This document shows positions 1 through 8,195 of a DNA stretch of 36,972 nt, piece by piece (position 1 is the first letter of the stretch; every line of letters begins with the position of its first letter). The notes below the pieces were generated by a model that did not search any database, had not been told where the DNA came from, and saw only the letters and a list, made by a program, of their open reading frames with translations. Made by a program: the position numbers and the translations under genes. Source of the stretch: Clostridia bacterium. Lineage in GTDB: Bacteria; Bacillota; Clostridia; Oscillospirales; SIG627. Location of the stretch: contig JAFWZW010000019.1 in assembly GCA_017517325.1 (NCBI GenBank), forward strand, positions 1 through 36,972. The letters run 5' to 3'.

Positions 1-23
1 CCGAAAGTTACTTCTTTTTTTAT

Positions 24-214
24 CCAAGCCGCAGCCTTGGCATATTATCACGCAGTATGCGTGTATATCATCGCCGCAAGCGCATATCATCAGCCAAAGG
101 CTGTATTTCTGCGGCCTAATGAAATACAACACTTCGTGTTGATAATATGCAATTCCTTCAGAATTGATGATATACAAAGCTTCGCCTTGGTTTTATTTCA
201 CATTGCGCAGCAAT
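24..214. repeat. Hairpin array A with orientation-switching linkers
   Basis: A run of short inverted repeats fills the first 214 bases. Hairpins read from the sequence are 24-40, 50-62 (ACGCA/TGCGT), 72-82 (weak, 3 bp), 91-103 (CAGCC/GGCTG), 128-140 (AACAC/GTGTT), 151-165 (AATTC/GAATT), 175-189 (one mismatch) and 202-214 (ATTGC/GCAAT). They are joined by linkers GCATATTATC (40-49), GTATATCATC (63-72), GCATATCATC (82-91) and GTATTTC (103-109). After the centre the linkers appear as reverse complements: GAAATAC (121-127), GATAATATGC (141-150) and GATGATATAC (166-175). The halves can pair in nested order around 110-120. Read on the minus strand the array ends in a CCAA..TTGG hairpin followed by ATAAAAA, the same ending as the array at 36609-36777. 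The function is unknown. The structure is seen directly; homology to the other arrays is inferred. Confidence 0.8.
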
Positions 215-230
215 ATTTTTCCCAATATGC

Positions 231-236
231 TATAAT
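231..236 (+). promoter_or_regulatory. Probable extended -10 promoter of azlCD
   Basis: TATAAT at 231-236 is preceded by TGC, giving an extended -10 element. No good -35 hexamer is found 16-18 bp upstream, where the last hairpin of array A (202-214) lies. It is placed correctly for azlC at 283, whose AAGGAG ribosome binding site lies at 265-270. Confidence 0.5.
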
Positions 237-282
237 CAATCAAACCGATCTATATTCACCTCTTTAAGGAGAACGATACAAA

Positions 283-999
283 ATGAAAAAGAAGCTCTCA
301 CCCTTTACGGAAGGCCTGCGGGACGGGATCCCCATTGGGCTTGGTTACTTTGCCGTTGCCTTCTCATTGGGCATTGCGGCCAAAAACGCCGGGCTCAACG
401 TTCTTCAAGGGTTTCTGGCAAGTCTGTTAAACAACGCCTCTGCGGGAGAATACGCAGGTTTTTTGGTTATTGCCGCCGATTCACCCTATTGGGAAATAGC
501 GCTGGTTACCCTTGTGACCAATGCCCGCTATCTTTTGATGAGTTGTGCCCTCAGCCAGCGAATGGCACCCGGAACGGGACTTCTTCACCGTTTGGCGGTA
601 GGCTTCGGGGTGACCGATGAGATCTTCGGTATTTCCATTGCAAGGCCCGGGGCGCTGGAGCCCCGCTATCACTACGGCGCGATGGCCGTGGCGATTCCCT
701 GCTGGGCGGGCGGTACGGTAATGGGAATCTTAGCGGGAAGCATTTTGCCGGTAAACGTTGTTTCCGCTCTTTCCGTCGCCCTTTACGGTATGTTTATTGC
801 CATTATCATTCCTCCTGCAAAGAAAAACCGCGTGGTGCTGGGGCTTGTTTTGGCAAGCTTTCTTTTCAGCTTTCTTTTTGCGGTGATCCCCTTTCTCTCT
901 TCCCTTTCTCAAGGAAGCCGCACCCTGATCCTGACCGTTGGGATCTCTGCCATTGGTGCCTTTTTCTTTCCCGTTGAATACGAGGAGGTAGCAGAATGA
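283..999 (+). CDS. azlC: AzlC family branched-chain amino acid export permease, large subunit
   Basis: A 238-residue membrane protein of the AzlC family, the large subunit of the two-component AzlCD system known to export branched-chain amino acids and their analogues. The N-terminus has the family's typical start, with FTEGLRDGIPIGLGYFAVAF near residues 8-27 followed by an NNASAGEYAG stretch. About six to seven hydrophobic segments run to the C-terminus, with no extra domain. The length is normal for the family. The ATG follows AAGGAG at a slightly long spacing of 11. The stop overlaps the start of azlD by four bases, so the two are translationally coupled. Upstream lies hairpin array A and a likely extended -10 promoter at 231-236. 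No Lrp-type or other regulator is adjacent. The exact substrate cannot be read from sequence. Confidence 0.92.
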   Translation: MKKKLSPFTEGLRDGIPIGLGYFAVAFSLGIAAKNAGLNVLQGFLASLLNNASAGEYAGFLVIAADSPYWEIALVTLVTNARYLLMSCALSQRMAPGTGLLHRLAVGFGVTDEIFGISIARPGALEPRYHYGAMAVAIPCWAGGTVMGILAGSILPVNVVSALSVALYGMFIAIIIPPAKKNRVVLGLVLASFLFSFLFAVIPFLSSLSQGSRTLILTVGISAIGAFFFPVEYEEVAE

Positions 1000-1304
1000 A
1001 CCACAGCATTTACGTTTATCTCTTTATTATGGCTGCGGTGACCTATCTCATCCGTACCCTGCCCCTGACCCTGATCCGCGGGCAGATAAAAAGTCGCTTT
1101 ATTTGCTCTTTCCTTTACTACGTACCTTACGTGACCTTATCAGTGATGACCTTTCCCGCCATTCTCTCGGCAACCCAAGCACCCTTGGCGGGGCTTGCCG
1201 CCCTTGTTGTGGGAATCGTTTTTGCCTGGCGGGGGCTGGGGCTATTTCAAGTTGCCTGCCTTTCCTGCGCCACGGTATTTCTTTTGGAATGCTTTTTGGT
1301 GTGA
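996..1304 (+). CDS. azlD: AzlD family branched-chain amino acid export permease, small subunit
   Basis: A 102-residue, strongly hydrophobic protein and the small partner of AzlC. It begins inside a hydrophobic segment with the family-like TYLIRTLPLTLIRG stretch near residues 16-29, followed by about three further membrane spans. The start ATG overlaps the azlC stop (ATGA), and a strong GAGGAGG lies just upstream within the azlC 3' end, which supports this start. AzlC and AzlD together form the exporter in the cytoplasmic membrane. A weak AT-rich hairpin follows at 1308-1323, but it overlaps the next promoter and is not a convincing terminator. Confidence 0.9.
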   Translation: MNHSIYVYLFIMAAVTYLIRTLPLTLIRGQIKSRFICSFLYYVPYVTLSVMTFPAILSATQAPLAGLAALVVGIVFAWRGLGLFQVACLSCATVFLLECFLV

Positions 1305-1315
1305 GTCAAAAGCGC

Positions 1316-1344
1316 TTGCTTTTCACCCGGGCTTATGCTATACT
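1316..1344 (+). promoter_or_regulatory. Sigma-A-type promoter of the parvulin gene
   Basis: TTGCTT (1316-1321), a 17-bp spacer, then TATACT (1339-1344) preceded by TGC. It lies immediately after azlD and 32 bases before the parvulin start. Confidence 0.65.
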
Positions 1345-1375
1345 TTAAAAAGCAAATTAGAAAAGGAGATCTCCT

Positions 1376-2134
1376 ATGAACAATCAAAGCAAGGTTCTTG
1401 CCGTAGTCGGCGGAAAGGCCATTACGGAAGAGGACGTACAGAGAACACTGATGAATTTAGGCAGCCGTGCCGCCCAGTACAACACCCCTCAGGGCAAACA
1501 GATCATTTTGGATCAGATCATCAACAAAGAGCTTGTAGTGTTGGATGCCAAAAAGAATCTGATGGAGCACGACGCGGAATTTAAAGCTGAGCTTGAAAAG
1601 CTGAAAAAAGAATTGCTTGCCAATTTCTACGTAGACAAATTTCTCCGTGACGTAAAGGTTTCCGATGAGGAAATGAAGAAGTATTTTGACGAGCATCGAG
1701 AAGAGTTTCAGGGTGAAGAAACCGTTTCCGCCCGCCACATTCTGGTGGAGGAGAAAGCCCGCGCCACCGACCTTCTGGAGAAGATCCAAAAGGGCGAGAT
1801 GACCTTTGAGGATGCCGCAAAAGGCTTTTCCACCTGTCCTTCCTCCCAGCGCGGCGGCGATCTGGGCGAATTTGGAAAAGGCCAGATGGTGAAGGAATTT
1901 GACGAGGCTGTATTTTCTATGGAGGTGGGCGAGGTTCGCGGCCCTGTGCAGACCCAGTTCGGCTATCACCTGATCAAGCTGGAAAAGAAGAACGCGGCAA
2001 AACCCGTATCCTTTGAAGAGGCAAAGGCTGAGTTGCACCAGCGTCTTTTGGCAGAAGCTCAACAGAAGGCTTACCAGAGCAAGATGAATCAACTCCGTAT
2101 TCTCTACCCCGTGGATCACTCCGGTATTCTGTAA
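1376..2134 (+). CDS. Parvulin-type peptidyl-prolyl cis-trans isomerase, cytoplasmic
   Basis: A 252-residue protein with a SurA-N-like helical chaperone region (about 1-110) and one parvulin (PpiC/Rotamase) domain at about 117-203. Family landmarks are SARHILV near 118, the CPSSQRGGDLGEFGKGQM stretch at about 154-171, FDEAVF and FGYHLIKLE. Parvulins catalyse cis-trans isomerisation of prolyl bonds. Unlike PrsA there is no signal peptide or lipobox: the N-terminus is charged and polar, so it should act in the cytoplasm, much like trigger-factor-like chaperones. The ATG follows AAAAGGAG. The ribosome binding site sits in a 12-base palindrome (AGGAGATCTCCT), which could weakly occlude it; that point is inference. 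It has its own promoter at 1316-1344 and is closed by a terminator shared with the convergent ABC gene. Confidence 0.9.
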   Translation: MNNQSKVLAVVGGKAITEEDVQRTLMNLGSRAAQYNTPQGKQIILDQIINKELVVLDAKKNLMEHDAEFKAELEKLKKELLANFYVDKFLRDVKVSDEEMKKYFDEHREEFQGEETVSARHILVEEKARATDLLEKIQKGEMTFEDAAKGFSTCPSSQRGGDLGEFGKGQMVKEFDEAVFSMEVGEVRGPVQTQFGYHLIKLEKKNAAKPVSFEEAKAELHQRLLAEAQQKAYQSKMNQLRILYPVDHSGIL

Positions 2135-2151
2135 AATATTTTTGCGATACA

Positions 2152-2193
2152 AAAAAGACTACGAACTCCTAAAAGAGAGAACGTAGTCTTTTT
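2152..2193. terminator. Bidirectional intrinsic terminator
   Basis: AAAAAGACTACG (2152-2163) pairs with CGTAGTCTTTTT (2182-2193). The A and T tracts on both sides allow it to serve the parvulin gene (+) and the convergent ABC transporter gene (-). Confidence 0.88.
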
Positions 2194-2197
2194 CTTT

Positions 2198-4096
2198 TTA
2201 TTCAGCTTCAGCTATATAGCGGCTTGCCTGAGTGGAGAAAAGCTGATAATACTTTCCTTTTTTCTCCATCAGGTCGCGGTGGGAGCCTGATTCCACGATC
2301 CTACCGTTTTCCAGTACCAAGATCTGATCGGCCACGGTAGCGCTGGAAAGACGGTGGGAAACGAAGATGGAGGTCTTCTGATCCCGAAGCTCGTCGAACT
2401 GACGGAAGATCTCCTGCTCTGCAAGGGGATCCAAGGAGGCGGTGGGTTCATCCAGGATCAAAACCTCTGAATCGGCAAAGAAGGCTCTTGCCACTGCAAG
2501 CTTTTGCCATTGACCGATGGAAAGCTCGATGCCGTTTTCCTCAAAGATGCGCATCAAGGGGGTATCAAAGCCCGCGGGCAAGGCGCGGATAAATTCTTCT
2601 GCAGCACTCTGTCTTGCAGCGGATTCCACAAGATCCCGATCCCAAGCCTTGTGAATATCTCCAAAGCGGATGTTTTCTTCTACGGAGACGGCGTATTTCC
2701 CGAAATCCTGAAATATGATGCCAAACATAGCGTAAAGGCTTTTTTCGTCGTATTCACGCACGTCCTTTCCGTCCAGCAAGATGACCCCTTCCGTTGGATC
2801 GTAAAGGCGGGTAAGGAGCTTGAGAAGGGTGGTTTTGCCCGCACCGTTAAGGCCGACCAGCACCACCGTTTCCCCGGGTTTGATGGTAAAACTTACGTCC
2901 TGCAGAACGTTGCGGCGGGTACCGGGATAACGAAAGCTGACGCCGCGAAACTCAATGGTGTGACCCACGTTTCGGTTGACGGGAATGCCGCTTCCCACCA
3001 AGGGCTTCACGGTCTTCTTTTCTTTCATAAACGCAATGAGGTTATCAATGAAGAGGGTGCCCTCGTAAATGGTGGCGGAGGTGGTGATCAGGGTGCTGAC
3101 ACAATTGGAGACCGATAGAATGGCACCGGTATAAAGGGAGTAATCACCGATCATACACGTGCCCTCGAATACCTTTTGGGCAATGATCAGGTAAAAGAAC
3201 AGATTCAGAATGCCTGAAACCACACCGATACCCACGTGCCACAGACGCTCGCTGATAATGAGATTCCGCAGCCCCTTATAATAGCGCTCAAAAACGGAAA
3301 GATAACGGGTGATGAAGGTATCGGCCAGATCGAACATACGGACTTCCTTGATCATATCCTTATTCACAAGAATATCGGAATAGTAATGCATCTGGCGGCG
3401 ATCCTTGGAGCGATGGCGCATATACTGAAAGTTTTTCTTTCGGTAGATAAAATTGATCACAGCAGAGGGAATGGAGACCAAAAGGATCAGAAGGGTCATC
3501 CAGGAAAGGCCGGGGGCCGCAAGGAGAATGACCAGATAGCTTACCAGCTCAATGGCGGTGCTGACGATGCCGAAGGTTTCGGAAAGAATGGTGAGGGGGC
3601 GGTTGCCCGCTTCCCGATTGGCATTTTCCATTTTTTCATAGAACTTAGGGTCGTCAAAGGAGGCAAGGTCGATCTCCTTGGCTTTTTCCATCATCTGCAA
3701 TTTGACCTGACGCACCACCTTTTCTCCGGCAATGCGGTTCAGGGCGGTATTGACGTTGTTGACCACCTGCACCAGAATGCGGTATACGAAAAGATAAATG
3801 AGAAGACGGAAGGTAGCAGAGGCAAAGAAGGCACCGCCGCCACCGCGGATCACCCCTTGAAGCTCGTTGAGGATCCGCTGGGAGATGAGGCTCCCCACCA
3901 CGGGAGAAACGCCGCGGAACAGAGCCACGAAAAACAGAAGAAAGAGGATCCATTTTCCCGTTTTCCAGACCAGATTCACAATGTAGGCGAAGCGGTGGAA
4001 AAAGCCGCCCAGCACCTCCTTCAGATAACGGGGCAGATCGCGGAGATTCTTTGGTTTCGGTACTTTGGCGTATTGATAAGGCATTCTGGGTGGCAT
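2198..4096 (-). CDS. ABC exporter, fused membrane and ATP-binding domains
   Basis: A 632-residue half-transporter of the ABC exporter type. Residues about 45-330 form the six-helix transmembrane domain. The nucleotide-binding domain occupies the rest: Walker A GLNGAGKTT near 418, signature LSIGQWQK near 523, Walker B VLILDEPTASLD near 547 and the H-loop FVSHRLSSA. All catalytic motifs look intact. Two copies would assemble in the cytoplasmic membrane to export a drug, peptide or lipid; the substrate is unknown. Its start shares one base with the stop of the upstream MarR gene (TAATG), so the pair is one translationally coupled operon. MarR repressors commonly control exporters of the compounds they sense, which suggests a detoxification role. 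Confidence 0.9.
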   Translation of the reverse strand: MPPRMPYQYAKVPKPKNLRDLPRYLKEVLGGFFHRFAYIVNLVWKTGKWILFLLFFVALFRGVSPVVGSLISQRILNELQGVIRGGGGAFFASATFRLLIYLFVYRILVQVVNNVNTALNRIAGEKVVRQVKLQMMEKAKEIDLASFDDPKFYEKMENANREAGNRPLTILSETFGIVSTAIELVSYLVILLAAPGLSWMTLLILLVSIPSAVINFIYRKKNFQYMRHRSKDRRQMHYYSDILVNKDMIKEVRMFDLADTFITRYLSVFERYYKGLRNLIISERLWHVGIGVVSGILNLFFYLIIAQKVFEGTCMIGDYSLYTGAILSVSNCVSTLITTSATIYEGTLFIDNLIAFMKEKKTVKPLVGSGIPVNRNVGHTIEFRGVSFRYPGTRRNVLQDVSFTIKPGETVVLVGLNGAGKTTLLKLLTRLYDPTEGVILLDGKDVREYDEKSLYAMFGIIFQDFGKYAVSVEENIRFGDIHKAWDRDLVESAARQSAAEEFIRALPAGFDTPLMRIFEENGIELSIGQWQKLAVARAFFADSEVLILDEPTASLDPLAEQEIFRQFDELRDQKTSIFVSHRLSSATVADQILVLENGRIVESGSHRDLMEKKGKYYQLFSTQASRYIAEAE

Positions 4097-4545
4097 TAAA
4101 CCTCCTCCTTTCCGTTTTCTTCATCACAAAGCTTTGTAAGCAGCTGCATTAATACTTCTTTCTCATCCCTTGTAAGAGGCTGAAAATAGCGGTGGGCGTG
4201 GGCGGTGCGAAGCACCCTTCTCTGTTCCCTTTTTTCTGCGCCCCGCTCCGTCAGATATACCAAGGTAACGCGGCGGTCAAGGGGGGATACCTCGCGGCGG
4301 ATCTCACCGCGCTCCTCCAAAAGGATAAGAGCTTCCGAAATGCTTTGAGGACGTACCCCCACCGATTCGGCAAGGGCTTTTTGGCTGACCCCTTCCTTTT
4401 GATCCAGCGCTTCCAATATGTGCCCCATCCCGCGGACGTGCCGCCCATCTGGGTGGGCTTGATCTTTTGAGGTTTCCCGATGCATTCGGCGGCTTTGGGC
4501 TGAAGCTCGGCGAAATTGAGTCATCAATCTTTCATCCAGATCCAT
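4096..4545 (-). CDS. MarR family transcriptional regulator
   Basis: A 149-residue winged-helix regulator. The MarR core is visible: QKALAESVGVRPQSISEAL is the recognition region (about 54-73), followed by the wing LLEERGEIRREVSPLDRRV and the LTERGAE turn. Two ATGs lie in tandem at 4548 and 4545. The GGAGG at 4553-4557 stands four bases from the first and seven from the second, so 4545 is preferred. It is the first gene of the operon with the ABC exporter. A near-perfect 20-base inverted repeat just downstream of its -10 box is a likely operator for autorepression, relieved by a ligand that the exporter may remove. Family assignment is secure; operator and ligand logic are inferred. Confidence 0.9.
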   Translation of the reverse strand: MDLDERLMTQFRRASAQSRRMHRETSKDQAHPDGRHVRGMGHILEALDQKEGVSQKALAESVGVRPQSISEALILLEERGEIRREVSPLDRRVTLVYLTERGAEKREQRRVLRTAHAHRYFQPLTRDEKEVLMQLLTKLCDEENGKEEV

Positions 4546-4565
4546 CATTGATCCTCCTTTTGCAA

Positions 4566-4585
4566 TTGATAAGGTACCTTACTAA
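4566..4585. promoter_or_regulatory. Candidate MarR operator (inverted repeat)
   Basis: TTGATAAGGTACCTTACTAA is an inverted repeat with a perfect 12-base core (TAAGGTACCTTA). It lies between the -10 box and the ribosome binding site of the MarR gene, an ideal place for a roadblock by the encoded repressor. Confidence 0.72.
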
Positions 4586-4589
4586 TTTT

Positions 4590-4618
4590 ATTGTATCAGC
4601 CCCTTCCCTTTTTGTCAA
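4590..4618 (-). promoter_or_regulatory. Sigma-A promoter of the marR-ABC operon
   Basis: On the minus strand TTGACA (4613-4618), a 17-bp spacer and TACAAT (4590-4595). The -35 box abuts the U-tract of the terminator of the upstream ABC operon, so the two units are packed head to tail. Confidence 0.85.
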
Positions 4619-4651
4619 GAAAAAAGGCTCCCCTGTTTTACCAAGGGAGCC
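4617..4651 (-). terminator. Intrinsic terminator of the two-component/ABC operon
   Basis: On the minus strand GGCTCCC (4645-4651) pairs with GGGAGCC (4626-4632) and is followed by a T-run at 4617-4625. It lies 17 bases after the stop of the MacB-like transporter gene. Confidence 0.88.
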
Positions 4652-4667
4652 GAAGTTTATTGACTTT

Positions 4668-7472
4668 TTACCTGCCGCGGATGGCATCAATGGGCCTTTT
4701 GGAAGCGATCTTCTTTACCGGCAGGAAGCAGGAAACGGCCGCTACCGCAAGGGATATTAAAAAGAGCAGGGCCACCTGACGGAAGGAGAAGGTCAGCATC
4801 GTAATAAGAATGCCCGTTTCGGAACGGAGAAAATAGTTGATAAGGGAAACGGCGGCAAAGGTACCGATGGCGGAAAGGGCGAAGTTGATCATCGCAATCA
4901 CAAAGCCCTCGGAGAAAAAGATGCGGAAAACGTCACCCGAGCGGGCACCGATGGCACGGAGAATGCCGATCTCCTGCTTTTTATAGGCAATGCTGGTTCC
5001 GATGAAGTTAGCAAGCATCAAAGAGGCGAAGACCGCCATGGCAATGCCGATATAGAGGAACACGTCAGCCAGCACCACAAGGACCTCGTGGATCCCTTCC
5101 AATTCAAAGGTAACGGGGTTTTGAAGCTCATAGCGCACCTCTTCTTCCCGGTTAGAGAAGCGAACCAGATTTTCCACCTCGGATCTCTCTTCCGGCATAG
5201 GCCCTACGGCGTATTCGTAAACACCGTCATCAACGCGCACGACGCGGTTTACCAATTCTTCGTTGGCAAGCAAAACGGAGCCTACGGGAGGAAGCGCGCT
5301 TTCTTCCCCTTGTAAAAGGATGCCCACGATACGGGTATCCTCGATCTCACGGGACTTATAATCCCCCGTTGCCCAGTTATGGGTATTGATCATAAAGGGA
5401 CCAAGCTCGCCTACGGACTGAAGGAACGACTGCTTTTCGGAATCGGTAAGCCGATCATAGGAAAAGCCGCGCTCTCCGAAGGCATCGGGATACATCCCCG
5501 TCAATTCCGAAAAGGCCTGCTCGATGAGAGGGAGAGAAAGAACGACTTCATTTTCCTCAAGCTGTTCTCTTTCTTTTCCGTCTACCCAGACGATGGGGTA
5601 TTTACCGTGGTTTTCTACGGTTCCCAAAACGTTACCGCCGTAGCCGTAATAACACTCTTCCCCATTTTCCTTTTTCACTTGCATCAGATCCAAATAGCCG
5701 TCCTCCGGGGTGCGGAAGGGGGGATCGTTTTCAATAAGGGTATCAAGATGCCCTTTCCCTACAAACGCTAACTGACAGAGTGAGTAATTACGGATGCCCG
5801 AAAGCTCCTGAAAGAGGGCGTAGGAGACCAGCATATTCGCGGTGGATTCATCCTTCACCTCTTCCGTCAGGACACGGTAGCGCTCCAGATCAAAGCCTGA
5901 AGAAACGATGCCCACCACCGTATAATCACATCCGTTCAGGGGGAATACCTTCCCCAAGAGATCTTCGGGCTTTTTGATGGGATCGTACACGATCTTTCCG
6001 TTTTCTTCCTCGCGGGCAAAGCCGCCGATATAGAAGGTCTCACAAATATAAGAGGAAACGGCGATCTCCTTTTGATCACCTTTGGGAAGCCTGCCTGCAA
6101 GAAGCTCCATATTCTGGTCCAGAAGCGCCTTTTCATCCAGCTCTGCAAAGCCGTTAAAGGCATAGGGGTAAATATGAAAATTGGATTTTGTAAATTCAGC
6201 GTCTACGTTATAAAGAGAGTCAAAGGATAGGCTTTCGCCGTAGGGAATGAAAACCCCTTCCATGGTGATGCCCGTTTGCTCACAGATCTCTTCCAGATCC
6301 TCGGGGGTCATTTTACTGCCCTGACGGTAATAGTACTCTTCTTTATCATCCCCGTGGTAATATTTTTCCGCACGGACCACGGAGGCATATTCGATGGCGG
6401 AATCTATAATGGAATTGGTGCAGGTGGTAACGTGATCGTAAGCGCTGAAGGTATCCGCAAGGCCAAAAAGGCCGAAGGCGATGCAGGATAAAAAGATCGT
6501 GAAAAACAAGCGGATCTTTTTATACTTCAGGGCACCGCAGCCGATGCGGAACGCCGCCTTCAAGGGCAGGCGGGATTTGATAAATTGTACGGGTGAGAGA
6601 TGGGAATGATCGGGCTTTACCGTATCTCTTGAGACCCGCGCCGTTATTTTTTGAGGACGGATCACGGCGCCCTGATCCAGAGCGGCAAGATACTCGTTGA
6701 TGGCGGTGCGATCCTCCTCCGTCAGGCGATAGCCTTGGGAGACCAGGATCTCCCCTTCACCATAGGTCAAGCCCTTGGCTTCGAAGGCCGCCTCGCCACG
6801 GGTGAACTCACGGTCGGAGATCACGGTACCGTCGGAAAGCTCAATGATGCGATCGGCATACTGCTCGGCAAATTCACGGTCGTGAGAAACCACGATCACA
6901 AGCTTTTCACGGGAGAGCTTCTTTAAGGTCTCAAGCACCTGCCTGCCCGTTGCAGAATCCAAAGCACCGGTGGGCTCGTCTGCCATAATGATCTTGGGAT
7001 TCTTAACCAGTGCACGGGCAATGGCAACTCTTTGCTTCTGACCGCCTGAAAGCTCATTGGGGCGGCGGGCACCGTACCCCGCAAGATCAACCTGCTCAAG
7101 GATCCTGCCCACCTCTTCATCGGTGGCTCTTTTTCCCTGCAGCTCCAGCGCAAGGGCAATATTGGCACCAACGGTAAATTCTTCCAGTACGTTGTACTCC
7201 TGAAAAATAAAGCCTACCAAGGTGTTGCGGTAGGAATCAAAATCTCCCTGACGAAAGGTGCGGGAGGACTGACCTGAAATGATGATCTCACCTGAATCGT
7301 ATGAATCAAGACCACCAAGGAGATTTAAAAGGGTGCTTTTGCCGCACCCGCTTTTTCCTAAAAGGAACACCATTCCCTTTTCCGGAAAAGCAAGAGAGAC
7401 GGAATTTAAAGCCCTAACGGGCACGCCCTTTTTTGGCTTATAGGTTTTAGAAAGATTTTTAATTTCCAGCAT
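4668..7472 (-). CDS. MacB-like ABC transporter: ATPase fused to FtsX-type permease
   Basis: A 934-residue protein with an N-terminal LolD/MacB-type ATPase (Walker A GKSGCGKST at about 39-47, signature LSGGQ at 142-146, Walker B IIMADEPTGALD near 162-173, H-loop VVSHD). An FtsX-like permease follows, with a first membrane helix near 324-346, a very large extracytoplasmic region of roughly 450 residues, and three C-terminal helices after about 800. The family uses ATP to move or shear substrates at the outer face of the membrane; related Bacillota systems defend against cell-wall-active peptides. GTG at 7475 and ATG at 7472 are both possible; GGAG spacing of seven favours the ATG, which shares one base with the TVP38 stop. 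It is the last gene of the five-gene operon. The substrate is not known. Confidence 0.88.
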   Translation of the reverse strand: MLEIKNLSKTYKPKKGVPVRALNSVSLAFPEKGMVFLLGKSGCGKSTLLNLLGGLDSYDSGEIIISGQSSRTFRQGDFDSYRNTLVGFIFQEYNVLEEFTVGANIALALELQGKRATDEEVGRILEQVDLAGYGARRPNELSGGQKQRVAIARALVKNPKIIMADEPTGALDSATGRQVLETLKKLSREKLVIVVSHDREFAEQYADRIIELSDGTVISDREFTRGEAAFEAKGLTYGEGEILVSQGYRLTEEDRTAINEYLAALDQGAVIRPQKITARVSRDTVKPDHSHLSPVQFIKSRLPLKAAFRIGCGALKYKKIRLFFTIFLSCIAFGLFGLADTFSAYDHVTTCTNSIIDSAIEYASVVRAEKYYHGDDKEEYYYRQGSKMTPEDLEEICEQTGITMEGVFIPYGESLSFDSLYNVDAEFTKSNFHIYPYAFNGFAELDEKALLDQNMELLAGRLPKGDQKEIAVSSYICETFYIGGFAREEENGKIVYDPIKKPEDLLGKVFPLNGCDYTVVGIVSSGFDLERYRVLTEEVKDESTANMLVSYALFQELSGIRNYSLCQLAFVGKGHLDTLIENDPPFRTPEDGYLDLMQVKKENGEECYYGYGGNVLGTVENHGKYPIVWVDGKEREQLEENEVVLSLPLIEQAFSELTGMYPDAFGERGFSYDRLTDSEKQSFLQSVGELGPFMINTHNWATGDYKSREIEDTRIVGILLQGEESALPPVGSVLLANEELVNRVVRVDDGVYEYAVGPMPEERSEVENLVRFSNREEEVRYELQNPVTFELEGIHEVLVVLADVFLYIGIAMAVFASLMLANFIGTSIAYKKQEIGILRAIGARSGDVFRIFFSEGFVIAMINFALSAIGTFAAVSLINYFLRSETGILITMLTFSFRQVALLFLISLAVAAVSCFLPVKKIASKRPIDAIRGR

Positions 7473-8194
7473 CACGATTCTCCTTTCGGGCTATCGTTGT
7501 CGTTGATTTTCTGTTGCCGACGCTTCGTGATGCGGTTGTAGACAAAAAACCCTAAAAGGCTGACAGCAACCGTCACCGCAAAGACGAGAGCGGCAAAAAG
7601 ATACTTTTCCTCCCCCAAAGCGTTGCCGCCCACGGTGGAGGTGACCACGGAGGGGATCCGCGCAACAGAGGTCAGAAGGATCCAGTGGCCAAGCTTCATT
7701 TCCGTAAGACCCACGAAGTAACTGATCAGATCCTTGGGGGTGCCGGGAATGAACATAATAATAAAAAGTATGGTATGAAAGCGTTTTGAATTTTGAAGCA
7801 GACGGAGGGAATGGATCTTTTCCAAGGGGAAAAACACCTGCACAAGGCGTATTCCGAAAATGCGGACGAAAAGGAACACAAGGGTACTTCCGATGGCGAT
7901 GCCCGCCAAGGTAAGAACGGTTCCCTCCACGCTTCCGAAGGCGTAGCCTGCGGCAATTTCCAAAGGCTCACCGGGGATCAGCGCCACGATCACCTGCAGG
8001 ACCACCGTTCCCACAAAGATGCCGCGGGCACCCCAGCCCTTTTCTTCCACCCAGGTGCGGAATTTTTCAGGATCACCGAAGAATTGACGGAAAGGCTCCC
8101 AGAGAAGCGCCGTCAAAAGAGCAAAAAAGAGCACCACGGCAAGGAGCACCAGCGTGCCCATTCTCTTTCTTTGCTTTTCGGTCATCCGTTTCAT
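7472..8194 (-). CDS. TVP38/TMEM64 family (DedA-like) membrane protein
   Basis: A 240-residue polytopic membrane protein of the TVP38/TMEM64 (SNARE-associated) family. Landmarks are GEPLEIAAGYAFG near 75-87, the G..IGSTLVFLFVRIFG helix and the re-entrant FIPGTPKDLISYFVGLT segment (about 149-165), where the proline and charged residues of the family occur. DedA-superfamily proteins are linked to lipid (undecaprenyl-phosphate or phospholipid) translocation and envelope integrity, which fits an operon with a histidine kinase, an amidase and an ABC transporter. The start follows GGAGATATAAT and lies one base after the amidase stop, so translation is probably coupled. The actual lipid substrate is an open question. 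Confidence 0.88.
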   Translation of the reverse strand: MKRMTEKQRKRMGTLVLLAVVLFFALLTALLWEPFRQFFGDPEKFRTWVEEKGWGARGIFVGTVVLQVIVALIPGEPLEIAAGYAFGSVEGTVLTLAGIAIGSTLVFLFVRIFGIRLVQVFFPLEKIHSLRLLQNSKRFHTILFIIMFIPGTPKDLISYFVGLTEMKLGHWILLTSVARIPSVVTSTVGGNALGEEKYLFAALVFAVTVAVSLLGFFVYNRITKRRQQKINDNDSPKGES

Positions 8195-8195
8195 A

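Noticed and set aside
37-267. Open frame of 76 codons on the plus strand inside array A
   Set aside because: It runs straight through the hairpins and the azlC promoter, has no ribosome binding site and gives a sequence dictated by the repeats.
1308-1323. AAAAGC-GCTT-GCTTTT hairpin as azlCD terminator
   Set aside because: The stem has only two G-C pairs and overlaps the -35 box of the next gene, so it is too weak to call.
3236-4099. Open frame of 287 codons antisense to the ABC exporter
   Set aside because: It lies fully opposite a clear ABC membrane domain, has no ribosome binding site and no recognisable domain.
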